Positions 52,241-62,536 of a DNA stretch of 64,000 bases are shown here, piece by piece. Numbering within the stretch: position 1 is the stretch's first letter; each line of letters starts with the position of its first letter. The notes beneath the pieces are model-generated. The model saw only the letters and a program-made list of their open reading frames with translations. It had not been told where the DNA came from and made no database searches. The position numbers and the translations under genes are program-made. The stretch spans positions 186,001-250,000 of the forward strand of contig BLJB01000001.1 in assembly GCA_013423325.1 (NCBI GenBank), given 5' to 3'. The stretch is from Usnea hakonensis. Lineage: Eukaryota; Ascomycota; Lecanoromycetes; Lecanorales; Parmeliaceae.

Positions 52241-53044
52241 TGTTGGCATACTCCGTAAGCTCTGACCAACGTCATTGTCTACTTGGCACGATATGCGCTT
52301 GCTCTCTCCGTATTCTCCTTCTACTAGAGCTTACTTGTGGTTTGGTAAGTGCCGCATTACCGATAGTGGGGATGTTTAATTCTGCTCAATTTGCATCACG
52401 GTGCTTTGGCGTTGACGAAGCCCGCAATTGGGATTCACGGCCTGCGTCTTGCCTAGAGCACGTTCATGGAAAAGACACATTGGCAAAATATGTCTCGGGG
52501 AGGTGACGGATCCACCTTGCAGGAAGCTGCAATATCGCGCTTGAGGTACGAAGGAGCCCTCTCTTTGCGGGTGGTGGGCAGCATCATCTTGGAGTCCGCG
52601 AGCTCAAGCCATGGAGAGCGCGCAAAGGACAGGGTTTTGCGAAAGGACTGGCTCGAGAATGGGTGTGAAGGGAGGCACGGGACGTGCACAGGAGGATGTC
52701 TGATGGAAGCGACCAGCGAGTGCTCTGAAGGCGGATCATTTCATAGTCTGGGAGACATTCCTACAAGTCATTTTATTGCTAGTAGCATCGCAAGTCATTT
52801 CAGATACAAGATCGTAAAGACAGTAAACGCCCCATCCACGTGGCTTTTCAAAGTAAGATCTCGCAAGAGATAGTGAGGTCTACTCTCAATTATACTTTCC
52901 GCAGAATATGACGCTGAGACAAGGGTGAGTTGCTCTATTATTGAGTAGAGAAGCTAGACACTGCTGATACAGAAGGTGGTCGCCATGAATATCGTGAACA
53001 GCCGTATATCAGGGCTTGAGGACAATAGTACAGTTTGGGAAGCA
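52241..53044. other. Intergenic region between convergent genes
   Basis: About 800 bases. Open frames such as 52466-52873 show no family features. Nothing else recognised. Confidence 0.5.
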
Positions 53045-54293
53045 TCAGGTCGCCAAATCTCCATGGCCCACATTATCAATATCAGTGTCGAAGAGTAATG
53101 ACGGATCCCACCAGACTGTAGAATCGAGGTCGAATAATGCTTGTAGATCAGTGGCGTCAGTTGTCGCTGGACAAGGACTCAGAGATAAATCAGTGTGATT
53201 CAAGTCTGTGATTTGTGTATCAAACCCCGTGGGTGCTGGAGCCGGTGACGAGGCGTTCGGCGTAGACATGGACGAGATTTGAAGCTCGCTGGGAGCAACG
53301 CTCGATGGATCGGGTGAAGTTGGCTTTCCGGAAAGTTCAAAGTCCACGTCTGACCAGGTGTCGATCTGCATGAATTGGTCACTGAAATTGTCGATCTCGG
53401 CTCCATTAGTGAGGGGATCGATATGATCGGCACTCTTAACTGAAGGTGGTGTAGTGTCTATGCGTGCGCTGGATGGCATCTGCAATTCGGATGGACCACC
53501 AAGTGAACGTCCATGCATGTCAATATCAACGACGCTGCCAGTATATCTCGATACTAAAGAATCGTTGGCATCCGATTCTAGCCCACGCTTCCTCCTCTTA
53601 TTAGGCGTAATATGGGCACCGTGGTCGTCAAGCGTGGTCGGAGGGAATGTTTGAGCTCCGGAAAGATCATCTAGATTTGCACCTTTCGATGCATCGCCAC
53701 AAACAGTACTATAGGTCCTGCTTGGGACCATGCCAGCCACAGTTTGGGGCTTGCCTGACTGCTCCGGAAGCTCTGTGAAATCGTAACCGCACCTCCTGAC
53801 GATCTCCACTATCTCTTTCATATCCTCCTGATCAATACATTTACGCGAATGAAGGTGACACTTCTGCAGGGCTCGTACAAGGGATGTCTGCTGTGACTCA
53901 ATCGACTGGACATATCTGGCAACGGCTTCAGTCAGTGATTGTTGCGCCAAATTCGCGACAGCAGGGGTTGATTCCGCACTCTCCTAGCCTGCTTTGGGAA
54001 TCCGTGTGAGCTTTCTTAGACACGATGCAGGGAGCATCATCCTGGGAGCAGCGGAGACATGGTGTGTCGCCGTCGCACTGGAGAAGAGAGTCAGCGCCAG
54101 ATGAGCAGGTATGGAGATGGTGAGGGGTATGTTGGATGCTTACCTTGGACTTCTTGATGCGACATCGATCACATGCTCTTTGCACTCTGGCTCCCCTGGT
54201 GACTTTTGCCAGAGGTCGGATGCCGCTATCATTATGCGGCGTCGGCGCAAGGGGTGCACCATTGATCTTTGGTTTCGGCACGACGAGGAACAT
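53045..54293 (-). pseudogene. Zn2Cys6 transcription factor with an unresolved frame break
   Basis: Exon 1 (54293-54144) and exon 2 (from 54077) assemble a perfect binuclear cluster: CDRCRIKKSK joined to CDGDTPCLRCSQDDAPC (C-x2-C-x6-C-x5-C-x2-C-x6-C). A second frame (upstream to about 53985, stop at 53045) encodes STPAVANLAQQSLTEAVARY, a coiled coil (YVQSIESQQTSLVRALQ) and an acidic Ser/Pro-rich tail ending in an activation-like region (LDSTVWWDPSLLFDTD). The two parts are in different frames, and the 50 bases between them offer only a poor 40-base intron (GTGTCT to CTAG). So it is either a one-base indel that disables the gene or an unusual mini-intron. The domain pattern is that of a fungal gene regulator. 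Confidence 0.6.
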
Positions 54294-54720
54294 AATGGAA
54301 AGACGGTAGAGTTATAATTGTAGAGTGATTGTGTGTGCCACCCTTAGGGTTCGGTATTTTGATCCGAAGCAGCAGCTATGAAGTGACGTTCCTTAGTCGT
54401 TCCAAAATCCTGTTTCTTATCAAAGTAGGTACGTATCTATCTAAGATAAGAGATAAGGTACTGTAATTAAGGTACTTTACGGAGAGGGCAAATAAGATGA
54501 AGAACAAAGTACCTTACTCAGAACTCGCGGCAAGGTCGATGTGATACACCATAGAATATTTTGATCGTTACCCCTCGGCCGACTCGGCCGAGGGAGGGGT
54601 AAAAAAATGTTGGGCCCTGCCGGCAATACATTCCCCAACATACTACCTTTGGTTTCCAAAAACAAAGTGGTAATCGTACAAAGCGATACTGTATACATCG
54701 ACTGTCCGCCACACCCATCT
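54294..54720. other. Intergenic region with GTAC-rich tract
   Basis: Contains GGTAC/GTACC motifs at 54425-54510 (AGTAGGTACGTATC, AAGGTACTGTAATTAAGGTAC) and a GGCCGACTCGGCC inverted repeat near 54577. No gene. Confidence 0.5.
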
Positions 54721-56388
54721 TCATCTGCAACAAATCTCATCCGACACTCCCCGCGTCCATACTAAGGTCCCCATAATGACGACCAGCGCCGCGATGCCCA
54801 AACCAACACTGATCCCACCATAAAAATACGCGTGTTTCCGCCGTAAGCCTTTGAGTTCTAATACCCACGTACTGACCGTCGTGAGACAGCCACAAAAACC
54901 ATCCTGCACACCTTGAAGTGCCTGGCAGCCCGTCCTCCATCCTCCGACCAACCCATTTGGACAGAAAACATGCTGCAAATCCCAACATATGCCTAACACC
55001 ATCGTGCCCCCCAAGTTGACGATGAACGTCCCGAGTGGAAACCAGGAGATGGAGCCATTGAGAAGAAGCGCCGTATGGAATCGGAGTAAGCAGCCGAGAG
55101 GCGCAAAGACAAGCGCGAACAACACTAGCCCTCTCCACGATTCCTGAGTGGAAGTCAAGTTTCCCTCGGCTATGGTCGTGTGGACCCGATCAGGAGGCCA
55201 GATGGTCATAATTACAGTTCCAATCCAGGTAACCCAAGCAAGATAAACGGCCAGCGGATCCAGCACCCTTCTAGTGCTAATTCCAGGGAGCTTTGATATG
55301 ATGGGCTGAAACGCGATGGCTGCGTGGGCGCCGCATTCCAGCGCCGACAGACAGACGCATACCTCAACAATCACGATGGCAAGGACTCCCATCGCACTAC
55401 TACCTGGTTTGCGGTGTGATTGAGAATTTCCATTGCCATTGGTGCTCGTACCCGCGCTTGTACCAAGCTCGTTGGACAGGATAAGGAAGGCATCCCGGAT
55501 AAAAGACGAGAAAGAAGTAAAAGATCCACAGAAGCCAACTGAGAGACCGATGAATATTGGAATGGTCTTCTTTGCTGCCTTGTGAGCCTCCACAGCTGCT
55601 ACGATCACAGCCTCATCTGTCTCCTTTTGATCGTCATGTGGTCCGTTGATTCTCTGTGGCCGACGTTGGCGTGCCTTGAGGACTGCCATTTTCCATTCCC
55701 GTTGGAACAATGACCGGTCTTCGCTAAGGAATCCCATGATAAAACTGCCTCCCGCATTTGCCCAGACTTCGGAGAAGAGGACCGGTGCACCTGGATAGAT
55801 CGTCAAAGCTTGGAGCCCCAGCCGGGCTAATGTCCCTAGTATTGAGAACAGAATCAAGTACGAGGTAATATAGAGGTGTTTCTGCATCTTCGAAGTACTG
55901 TCCTCGTGTGTTTCATGTTCGATAGCGGGTGAAGTTGAAGACACTACCGGTAGCGATGGTGTAGGCTGTGTCTGTTGCTCTGAACGATTTTGCTGCTCGT
56001 GCGAACGAGCTTCCTCTAGATCAGAATGCGTGTATATCTCAGTTTCTTGCGGGTTCTCTACCGGCGCTGGGGCCATCAGCTCATTAAGATTCCCATATCC
56101 TTCTCTTTGACACTCGCTTGCATGATCATTCTCTTCCACGGGACTATCCTGCAGTCGCTCATGGGATGGGTTCTCTACCGGTGCTGGGGCCATCAGCTCA
56201 TTAAGATTCCCATATCCTTCTCTTTGACACTCGCTTGCATGATCATTCTCTTCCACGGGACTATCCTGTAGTCGCTCATGGGATCGCGTGCTGAGAATGT
56301 CATGACTTTCATATGACAGAGGTCCAGAAAGCTCGCCCAGGTTCCTATAGCCGTCTTCCTCGACGGTATCAGCTTCATTTACAGGCAT
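54721..56388 (-). CDS. FEX1: Fluoride export protein FEX with duplicated N-terminal segment
   Basis: Single exon, 555 residues. Residues about 175-555 contain two CrcB/Fluc-type halves. The first has GTLARLGLQAL, VWANAGGSFIMGFLSEDR and GFCGSFTSFSSFIRDA. The second has FAPLGCLLRFHTALLLN, FPLGTFIVNLGGTMVLG and GVQDGFCGCLTTVSTWVLEL. These carry the pore Asn and the Phe/Ser/Thr track of fluoride channels. FEX proteins pass fluoride out of the cell across the plasma membrane and protect against environmental fluoride. The first 170 residues are an acidic cytosolic extension. In it a 39-residue unit (SHERLQDSPVEENDHASECQ onward) is perfectly duplicated. Family members are usually about 375 residues, so the extension is unusual. 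Confidence 0.93.
   Translation of the reverse strand: MPVNEADTVEEDGYRNLGELSGPLSYESHDILSTRSHERLQDSPVEENDHASECQREGYGNLNELMAPAPVENPSHERLQDSPVEENDHASECQREGYGNLNELMAPAPVENPQETEIYTHSDLEEARSHEQQNRSEQQTQPTPSLPVVSSTSPAIEHETHEDSTSKMQKHLYITSYLILFSILGTLARLGLQALTIYPGAPVLFSEVWANAGGSFIMGFLSEDRSLFQREWKMAVLKARQRRPQRINGPHDDQKETDEAVIVAAVEAHKAAKKTIPIFIGLSVGFCGSFTSFSSFIRDAFLILSNELGTSAGTSTNGNGNSQSHRKPGSSAMGVLAIVIVEVCVCLSALECGAHAAIAFQPIISKLPGISTRRVLDPLAVYLAWVTWIGTVIMTIWPPDRVHTTIAEGNLTSTQESWRGLVLFALVFAPLGCLLRFHTALLLNGSISWFPLGTFIVNLGGTMVLGICWDLQHVFCPNGLVGGWRTGCQALQGVQDGFCGCLTTVSTWVLELKGLRRKHAYFYGGISVGLGIAALVVIMGTLVWTRGVSDEICCR
56051..56284 (-). repeat. 117-bp tandem duplication inside FEX
   Basis: 56051-56167 and 56168-56284 differ at two bases, both synonymous. 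The 39-codon unit keeps the frame. High identity suggests recent duplication or sequence homogenisation. Confidence 0.93.
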
Positions 56389-56542
56389 GATGACGAGAGA
56401 AGTCGTTGCACTAGTTGTTGTCGAGGTGGATCTGTGGCCAGTATTGTTACCCTAGGTAGGGTGTATACTCGCATGGGTAATTGACTTAGATTGAGATGGG
56501 TCCCATGCTCGTAACAATGCTACATTTTGGGAGACCGTACCT

Positions 56543-57030
56543 AGGGGTGCAATATGTTTAAAACATGTTTTTTGCCTAACCGCTTATAGTTTAGCTCAGA
56601 ACGTGTTATTAAACAGGTTTTTTTGTGGGAGAAAATACGGGAGAAGTCTCGCTTATTTAGTGTAATATATGGCCTTATCTCGGTAATCTCTGGCCTGTGA
56701 TTTCGTGCCAAATAATGATGTTTTCGGCCATTCGATATTTATGTAGATAAAGCATTCGAATCATGGCTACAGGTACGGAGAACCACCTATTTGCAGCCCA
56801 TTGTGGTGAGAGTAATGCTGGTAGATATTAGTTAGTTGTTGCAAAGAATGGAACGCGATTTGGAAGATAAGCAAGTTACTGGAGGAGGTACTGGCGTGCG
56901 CTAAGAAATTATATGGCGGAAGATGTACCTACTTGTAGGGCTGGCTTACTAATTAAAAACCCATAAACCGCTAGCAATAACACGTTTTAAACATGTTCTT
57001 TGTAGAAAAAACAGTTTTTTTGACACCCCT
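56543..57030. mobile_element. Non-autonomous DNA transposon (MITE-like, 488 bp)
   Basis: The ends are inverted copies beginning AGGGGTG, with further matching subterminal blocks (ATGTTTAAAACATGTT at the left; the reverse complement of AACACGTTTTAAACATGTT at the right). A 9-bp direct repeat ACCGTACCT flanks it exactly (56534-56542 and 57031-57039). No coding capacity is seen and the interior is AT-rich. A 9-bp duplication suggests a Mutator-like origin. An 8-bp hAT duplication with one chance base is also possible. It lies 155 bases upstream of the FEX start codon. Confidence 0.85.
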
Positions 57031-57039
57031 ACCGTACCT

Positions 57040-57432
57040 ATATTACCTTAGTTCTTCCGATGCATCCATCTAGACTGCATTAGGTCAAGTGGATTTTCTA
57101 GCGCTCCCGACAAGATCCAACTAGACTGAATACGGCAAGTCTAGTCTTGGTACTCTAGGTACAATAAGGTAAGGTAGCATACCTACTGCGTGTTCAAACG
57201 ACAGCAATGTGTCAAGAATCCGTCGGCAAACATAGTCAGCCGAAGCAATGCCTGCGCTGTCCCATCATGAGGCCAATTCAGTTGTGACTGCACTTGATCA
57301 TGACAAAGGACCACTGCTGCGGGATACGGACAGCCAAACGACACGGTCACACTACCGTCAATCTGCATGCTCTTCACCTCCGTCCATGAAAGCACACTTA
57401 GCTTGATCAGTCGATAACGCCTGATACCTCGT
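57040..57432. other. Spacer between the MITE and the arrestin-like gene
   Basis: 3' flank of the arrestin-like gene. A minus-strand open frame at 57183-57440 is not supported. Confidence 0.45.
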
Positions 57433-58895
57433 CTACGCACGTCTCATATACTGATCTCGTCTGTAAGCAGGCGGCTTTGCTAATGCATGAGCGTTTGAGG
57501 ATTCAACATCCTCAAGGGGTATCGATGTAACCCCCTCATCCACGTGATCCGCGTCATATCTGACATCCTGCGCCGATGAATTCCTAGTAGGTGTACCCAC
57601 GAGTTGCTTTGGTTCGTTAATGATCTGAATAGGGATCTGCAAACATAAGCGACCGTGGCGTAGTCCTGCAACACTAAGTTGTAGGACTAGGATATATCGA
57701 CGGGCTGCTAAGGGGCAGAGGAAAGTCGGAAGTAGCGACCTGGAAGTATTGACCGGCACTAACAAGGTTGAGCTCCATGGATTCAACGGGACGTCTGGAA
57801 TGATTGTGCCTGTCTCGGAAATTCGATGCAAGCGCCAGGAACCTGGATCACACTGGCGAATCTCTGGCAGCGTCTTCTTAGAAGTCTGATTGTGTCCTGA
57901 GGTCTTCTTTGCGCTTTCTTGAGTGGGCGCTTGAGTAAACGGCTTCGTAGTAGTAAATGTCATGATCTGTAGGTAAGATTTGACGGTCATCACCCATTCG
58001 TAAGGGGGTGCAATCGACGTTGTAGCTTTGGTAGGCGTAAACAATAGCTTGACTGAAACTGTGGTCGTTGCTCGAGGCGAGCGAGTTGAGACGTTGAGAG
58101 GTGGCGGTTCAGCAGCGGACACAGCCAATTTGCCTATCGGACCAGTCCACCATTTTCCTCTTGCAGTCTGACTGCAGGTCATCTGGTATTCAAGTGGGAA
58201 GTTCTCAATTTGGAGGGGTGGTGATACCGAGACGACAGGGAAGATGGAAATTTCCCGCGAAACTTGGAGTCTTTTCCCAGATCTGATGTGCACCAGCGAC
58301 GCTGTAAGAGTGTATGATACCAGTGGTTGCATGAAATTACGCCCTGTAGAAGATTCCACGTATAAGGAACCCTCTTTCATGGTCGGAAGCAAGCTCAAGT
58401 ACTCGGAGCCAACATCTGACTGCGGGGAAATCAGACTCTCTGGTACAATGAATTCAAAAGGTATTTGAGTTGTATCTTCCTGAATGACGCGATGACTTTG
58501 GGGAAAGGATGGGCTTAGGTCTTGCGTCTCATGGAGAAACTGCAAGTTCTGGTTAACTTGTGCTTCTTTGCACCGCTCGCGGGCCTACTCGCCTGATGCT
58601 CTGCGGTTGACTTGAGCTGGGGTCTCGTGGACCCATCAGAAGCCGGAATCCAGGTTCGTGTGCAACCTGGCTACAGCTATCAACCTTCTAAAAGACAAAG
58701 AGTTGGGCAGAGTTCTTACTGACCATTCAAAGTGACCATTATGTCATAGGCTGCGAGAGTGTCCGTTCGCACCTCCATATGCCCGGTCAATGGATCCCCA
58801 CCTTTCCTTACGGGTTTTTCGTCACTTGCGTCCTCTGATAGGACTATTGCGAGCTTCATTGAGGTTGAGGACGTAGCGGTGGCAGTATCGCCCAT
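57433..58895 (-). pseudogene. Arrestin-like protein gene with two nonsense codons
   Basis: Exon 1 (58895-58724) joins exon 2 (58670-57433) across an intron with a GTCAGT donor and CTGTAG acceptor. The combined frame runs to the stop at 57433 except for a TGA at 58636-58638 and a TAG at 58585-58587. Both fit C-to-T changes (CGA, CAG). Between and after them the sequence looks coding (WVHETPAQVNRRASGE, ARERCKEAQVNQNLQFLHET). The fold is arrestin-like: an N-terminal strand set (MKLAIVLSEDA, TLTGHMEVRTDTLAAYDIMV-type), IPFEFIVPESL, SGKRLQVSREISIFPVV, PPLNVSTRSPRATTTVSVKL and a C-terminal PPAYRRD (PPxY-like). Fungal arrestins recruit Rsp5-type ubiquitin ligases to membrane cargo. It could still be translated if a different intron removes both stops. 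Confidence 0.65.
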
Positions 58896-59489
58896 TGATT
58901 AGTTGAAGAAGCTAAATTGTAGTGACACAGAACACAATCACTGCGGACGGCGGTGGTATATGGCACAGCTGTAAGGGCCGAAGACTATTCAATATGTAAA
59001 GTATACAGCGTGAATCTTCGCTTCACTTTTTCAATTGAATACGCAGACAGATAAGCAAGATCACAGTTTTCCTAAGAGAGGCATATGGACGCGGCGCGAA
59101 GGAGACCTGGTGGAAAGCGGAAGGTTCGGAAAGCTTATGGATGGTGCGGACGGCTTGAGAACCTCTACCTCCACCATGATCAAATCCTTTCTGCAACTTG
59201 CAAGATGCAATGCATGAAAACCTAGAAAACCTAATCCTACATTGCATATCCCCGGAAACTAAGAAATTATGTATAGTAAAGTACAGTATAGCCGTTAAAA
59301 AAGTGATTTTGGTGGCGCTCATCCGCTGTATCCGAGACGACGGGACAACGGACAACGGGAGCCGCCCGCCCTGCCGCGGATTGCCACGCTATTAAAACAG
59401 CCCCACTTCATTTATTCACGCCGATCGCACGCTCACAAGCTGCTAGGAGCATTCACCCAGCCTCGAAAGTGAAGCAGTTCCTTGCGATA
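58896..59489. other. Divergent intergenic region
   Basis: About 590 bases between the arrestin-like gene (minus) and the amidase pseudogene (plus). No other gene. Confidence 0.5.
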
Positions 59490-61676
59490 ATGACTTGGGA
59501 AACCATTGCCTCTGCTAAAAAAGCCAGCCTGCTGAGCCTCATTCCATCCGAGTGGAGGGTAAATCTGAACGAAGTACCCCCCGCATCAAGGCTTCGCGAT
59601 TTCGGTTATTATATTACTCGATTTCTTGATCCTCGGGAACTACAAATCACGAACGCGTCTAGTGATGCTATACTAGCTAATATACACTCTTTAGAATGGT
59701 CGGCAATAGAAGTGACCAGGGCATTTTGTCACCGCTCGGCAATTGCCCATCAATTGGTAAAGTGACCTAGGATTAGCGGTTTTGAAACGCACATGCTCTT
59801 ACTGATATCCCTATAGACTAATTGTTTGTCTGAGATAGCTTTCGCCTCCGCAGAGCAGCGAGCTCGCGAACTCGATGAATATCTCATGCGTACTGGGCAG
59901 CTTGTTGGCCCGTTGCATGGACTCCCGGTAAGTCTGATGGACAGATTCAATATCGAGGGTCTTGAAACCGCTTGCGGCTACGTTAGCTGGCTAGGGGAAA
60001 AGAAAGATGCAGAGAGCGAAGGTGTTTTGGTCAAGATATTACGACGCACCGGGGCTGTTTTTTTTGTAAAGACCAACGTGCCTATGAGTATGCTGGTAAG
60101 AGGTCTCTTCCCTCTAGCCATTCCTTGGACTCTGGCCTAAATCTGCTTGTTCAGATGGGAGAGACAAACAACAATATCATTGGATCAACTATCAATCCAT
60201 ACAATCGGTATCTCTCCGCTGGAGGTGCAGCAGGTGGTGAGTGCTGTCCGTCCATATCCTAGATATGTGTTATTTATTGACTTATCAATTCTAGGAGAGG
60301 GAGCACTGCTAGCATTGAGAGGCTCTCCCTTAGGATGGGCATCGGACATAGGTGATAGGCCAGCTCCGTCAGTCTCCGGATTGCACTAGCTAAAGCAGGA
60401 CCACAGCCGGCTCAATACGCATACCATGTGCTTTCAATAATCTCTATGGTATAAGGCCTTCTTTTGGGCGGTTGCCGGCGAGCGGAATGGGTACCAGCGT
60501 AAGTGAAGTTGCCATAACGCAAGACACCAGATAACGGAAAAACAACAGTTGCCTGGTCTACCAGTTGCGGCAAGCGTGGTCGGACCTATGGCTCTCGATC
60601 TGGCGGCTCTAGAAATGGGGGTCAAGGTAATGCTGGATGCTTTGCCCTGGAAGGATGATTGTGATGTAATAGAAATGCCATGGAGACAAGAAAAGATTCA
60701 GGACGTGCGCAGTCGTATGTCTCGGAGGGGCGAGAAGGACGGTAAGCTTGTGTTTGCTGTGATGAGGTGCGATGGCAATGTTCGGCCGCATCCCCCAATT
60801 CGGCGAGCCCTGGACCTCGTTACGGAGGCCCTCTTATGCCAAGGCTACGAGGTCTCTTCCGTCATTCCATGTCTAATCTCTATGCTAATGGTGGAACCAG
60901 GTTATTGATTGGCATCCACCACCACACAATGACGCTGTCCAAATTCTTGTAGGAGAAGAAAGCTCCAATAGAACGTAGCAACCGAACTGATCATATGTCC
61001 GCAGTTCCAGATACTCGGTTGTACGGCGGGAATAGAAGTTCGCAAAGCCATTGATGCGAGCGGGGAACCGCCAGTACATCAATTGCGTGGCTGGTATGAT
61101 AACGATAACGTGGAACCGGGCTCCAGCGCCGAGTTTTGGGAGCTTTGCGACCAGCGAGATTATTACCGAGCACAATACAGCAGATACTGGTCTTCGACTC
61201 GAGACACGAACAGTCTGAAAAGACAGGTCGATGGCGTTATCATGCCTGTGGCTCCATCGGCAGCAGTAGAATATGGCCTGTTCAAGTACTACGGTATACT
61301 TGAGCTACCAGAACATTCCTAAGAGACTCCCTAACGTCGGTGTCCAGCATATTCCGGAATCGTCAGCCTCCTCGACTACACCAGTGGAAGCTTTCCCGTC
61401 ACGTTTGCGGACCGATCTTTAGATCTGGAAACGCCCGAATATGCTCCCATGAATGCCGCAGATCGGGAAAATTGGCGCACTTGTGAGTAGAAAGAGGTTT
61501 GGCCCTTTGGAAGACCTAGCTGAAATATTACGTCAACAGACCAGAAAGACCTCTTTGACGGAGCCCCGGTGGGCCTGCAAGTTATGGGCAAGAGGCACGA
61601 AGAAGAGAAGGTATTTGGGCTGATGGAAGCCATAAACATGGCCTTGCAAGAGTACACAGGAGCCTCTCCCTTGTGA
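59490..61676 (+). pseudogene. Amidase-signature (acetamidase-type) pseudogene, catalytic triad lost
   Basis: Scattered exons recover most of an acetamidase-like protein: YYITRFLDPRELQITNASSD, EVTRAFCHRSAIAHQLTNCL, VGPLHGLPVSLMDRFNIEG, VFFVKTNVPMSML, MGETNNNIIGSTINPYNRYL, GGAAGGEGALLALRGSPLG, then KVMLDALPWKDDCDVIEMPW, RGWYDNDNVEPGSSAEFW and GAPVGLQVMGKRHEEEKVFG to a TGA at 61674. All three catalytic positions are changed. The Lys of LPVSLKD is Met, the cis-Ser pair of GGSSGGEGA is Ala-Ala, and the Ser of the DIGGS segment is removed by a small deletion (DIGDRPAP) followed by a TAG at about 60387. Amidases hydrolyse carboxamides; this copy cannot. Confidence 0.85.
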
Positions 61677-62536
61677 TCCTGGCCCTTGAGATTGCTCCTG
61701 TTGCATTGTGGACGCAAATTGCGTGTTGCCATGACTGTTATGAGAGCAAACTCAGCAACATGCGTTTGAGCGGCGATAGAGGAACGAAGACTCTCAAGGT
61801 TATCTAATGTGTACACCAGCATTCATCTCTCTCACTCTCTCCAGCTGTCGAGCTGCTCGTTCTCAATATCGATCTACCCTGTTTCCGTGGCAGCCGCTAG
61901 GACGATCGAGACGGTGGACTCTGGTGTTTTCAATTCTCCTCCTGAAAGTACCTAATTCATGCCTTGAGATAATATAAGAATCCGAACCCCGAAATGACCA
62001 AAACTCTGTATACAGCTTCCAAAGTCGCCACCAAAGTCACCAAAGTGCTCGAGGAATCGCCCACATCCCTCCTCGTTGATAGTCCATTGAGGTCTTTCTC
62101 AATATTTAGTCACTTGCTCCAAATAATCGGAATCAGGAGGTTGTAAATGTTTCTAATTGGATAAGCCATCTATTATGTACCTTACTTGTGAAGGGCGATT
62201 TGATAATGGCAGGGCTGGTGAGGGTACTGTACGAGTCACCCCGCCAGACGGGGTGTAGCCATCTGGGTGTTGAGCTGCGCTGACTCCAGACATTCAGACA
62301 AACCTAATCAAATCCTCCCAAGGGCCCCGTGTTAGACTTAGGGATATTAGAAGCGTATCCACATCGTAGCTAAATATTACGTAGTCGCTTATCTAACTGC
62401 GGGGAAATCAGACTCTCTGGTACAAGAGAAATCCGCCTTCGTGTAGCTCAATGCTGAAGAGATGTCTCGCTCAACGATATCCATGCAATTCTGTTGTATC
62501 CATGGCTATCATGATTCCATGGCTATCATGCAACAC
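61677..62536. other. Intergenic region with a 33-bp copy of arrestin-gene sequence
   Basis: No gene supported. 62392-62424 repeats 58415-58447 with one mismatch. A 17-bp tandem duplication (CCATGGCTATCATG-type) lies at 62498-62532. Confidence 0.55.

Noticed and set aside
52466..52873. 135-codon plus-strand open frame
   Set aside because: No recognisable domain, erratic composition and no splice partners. Likely chance.
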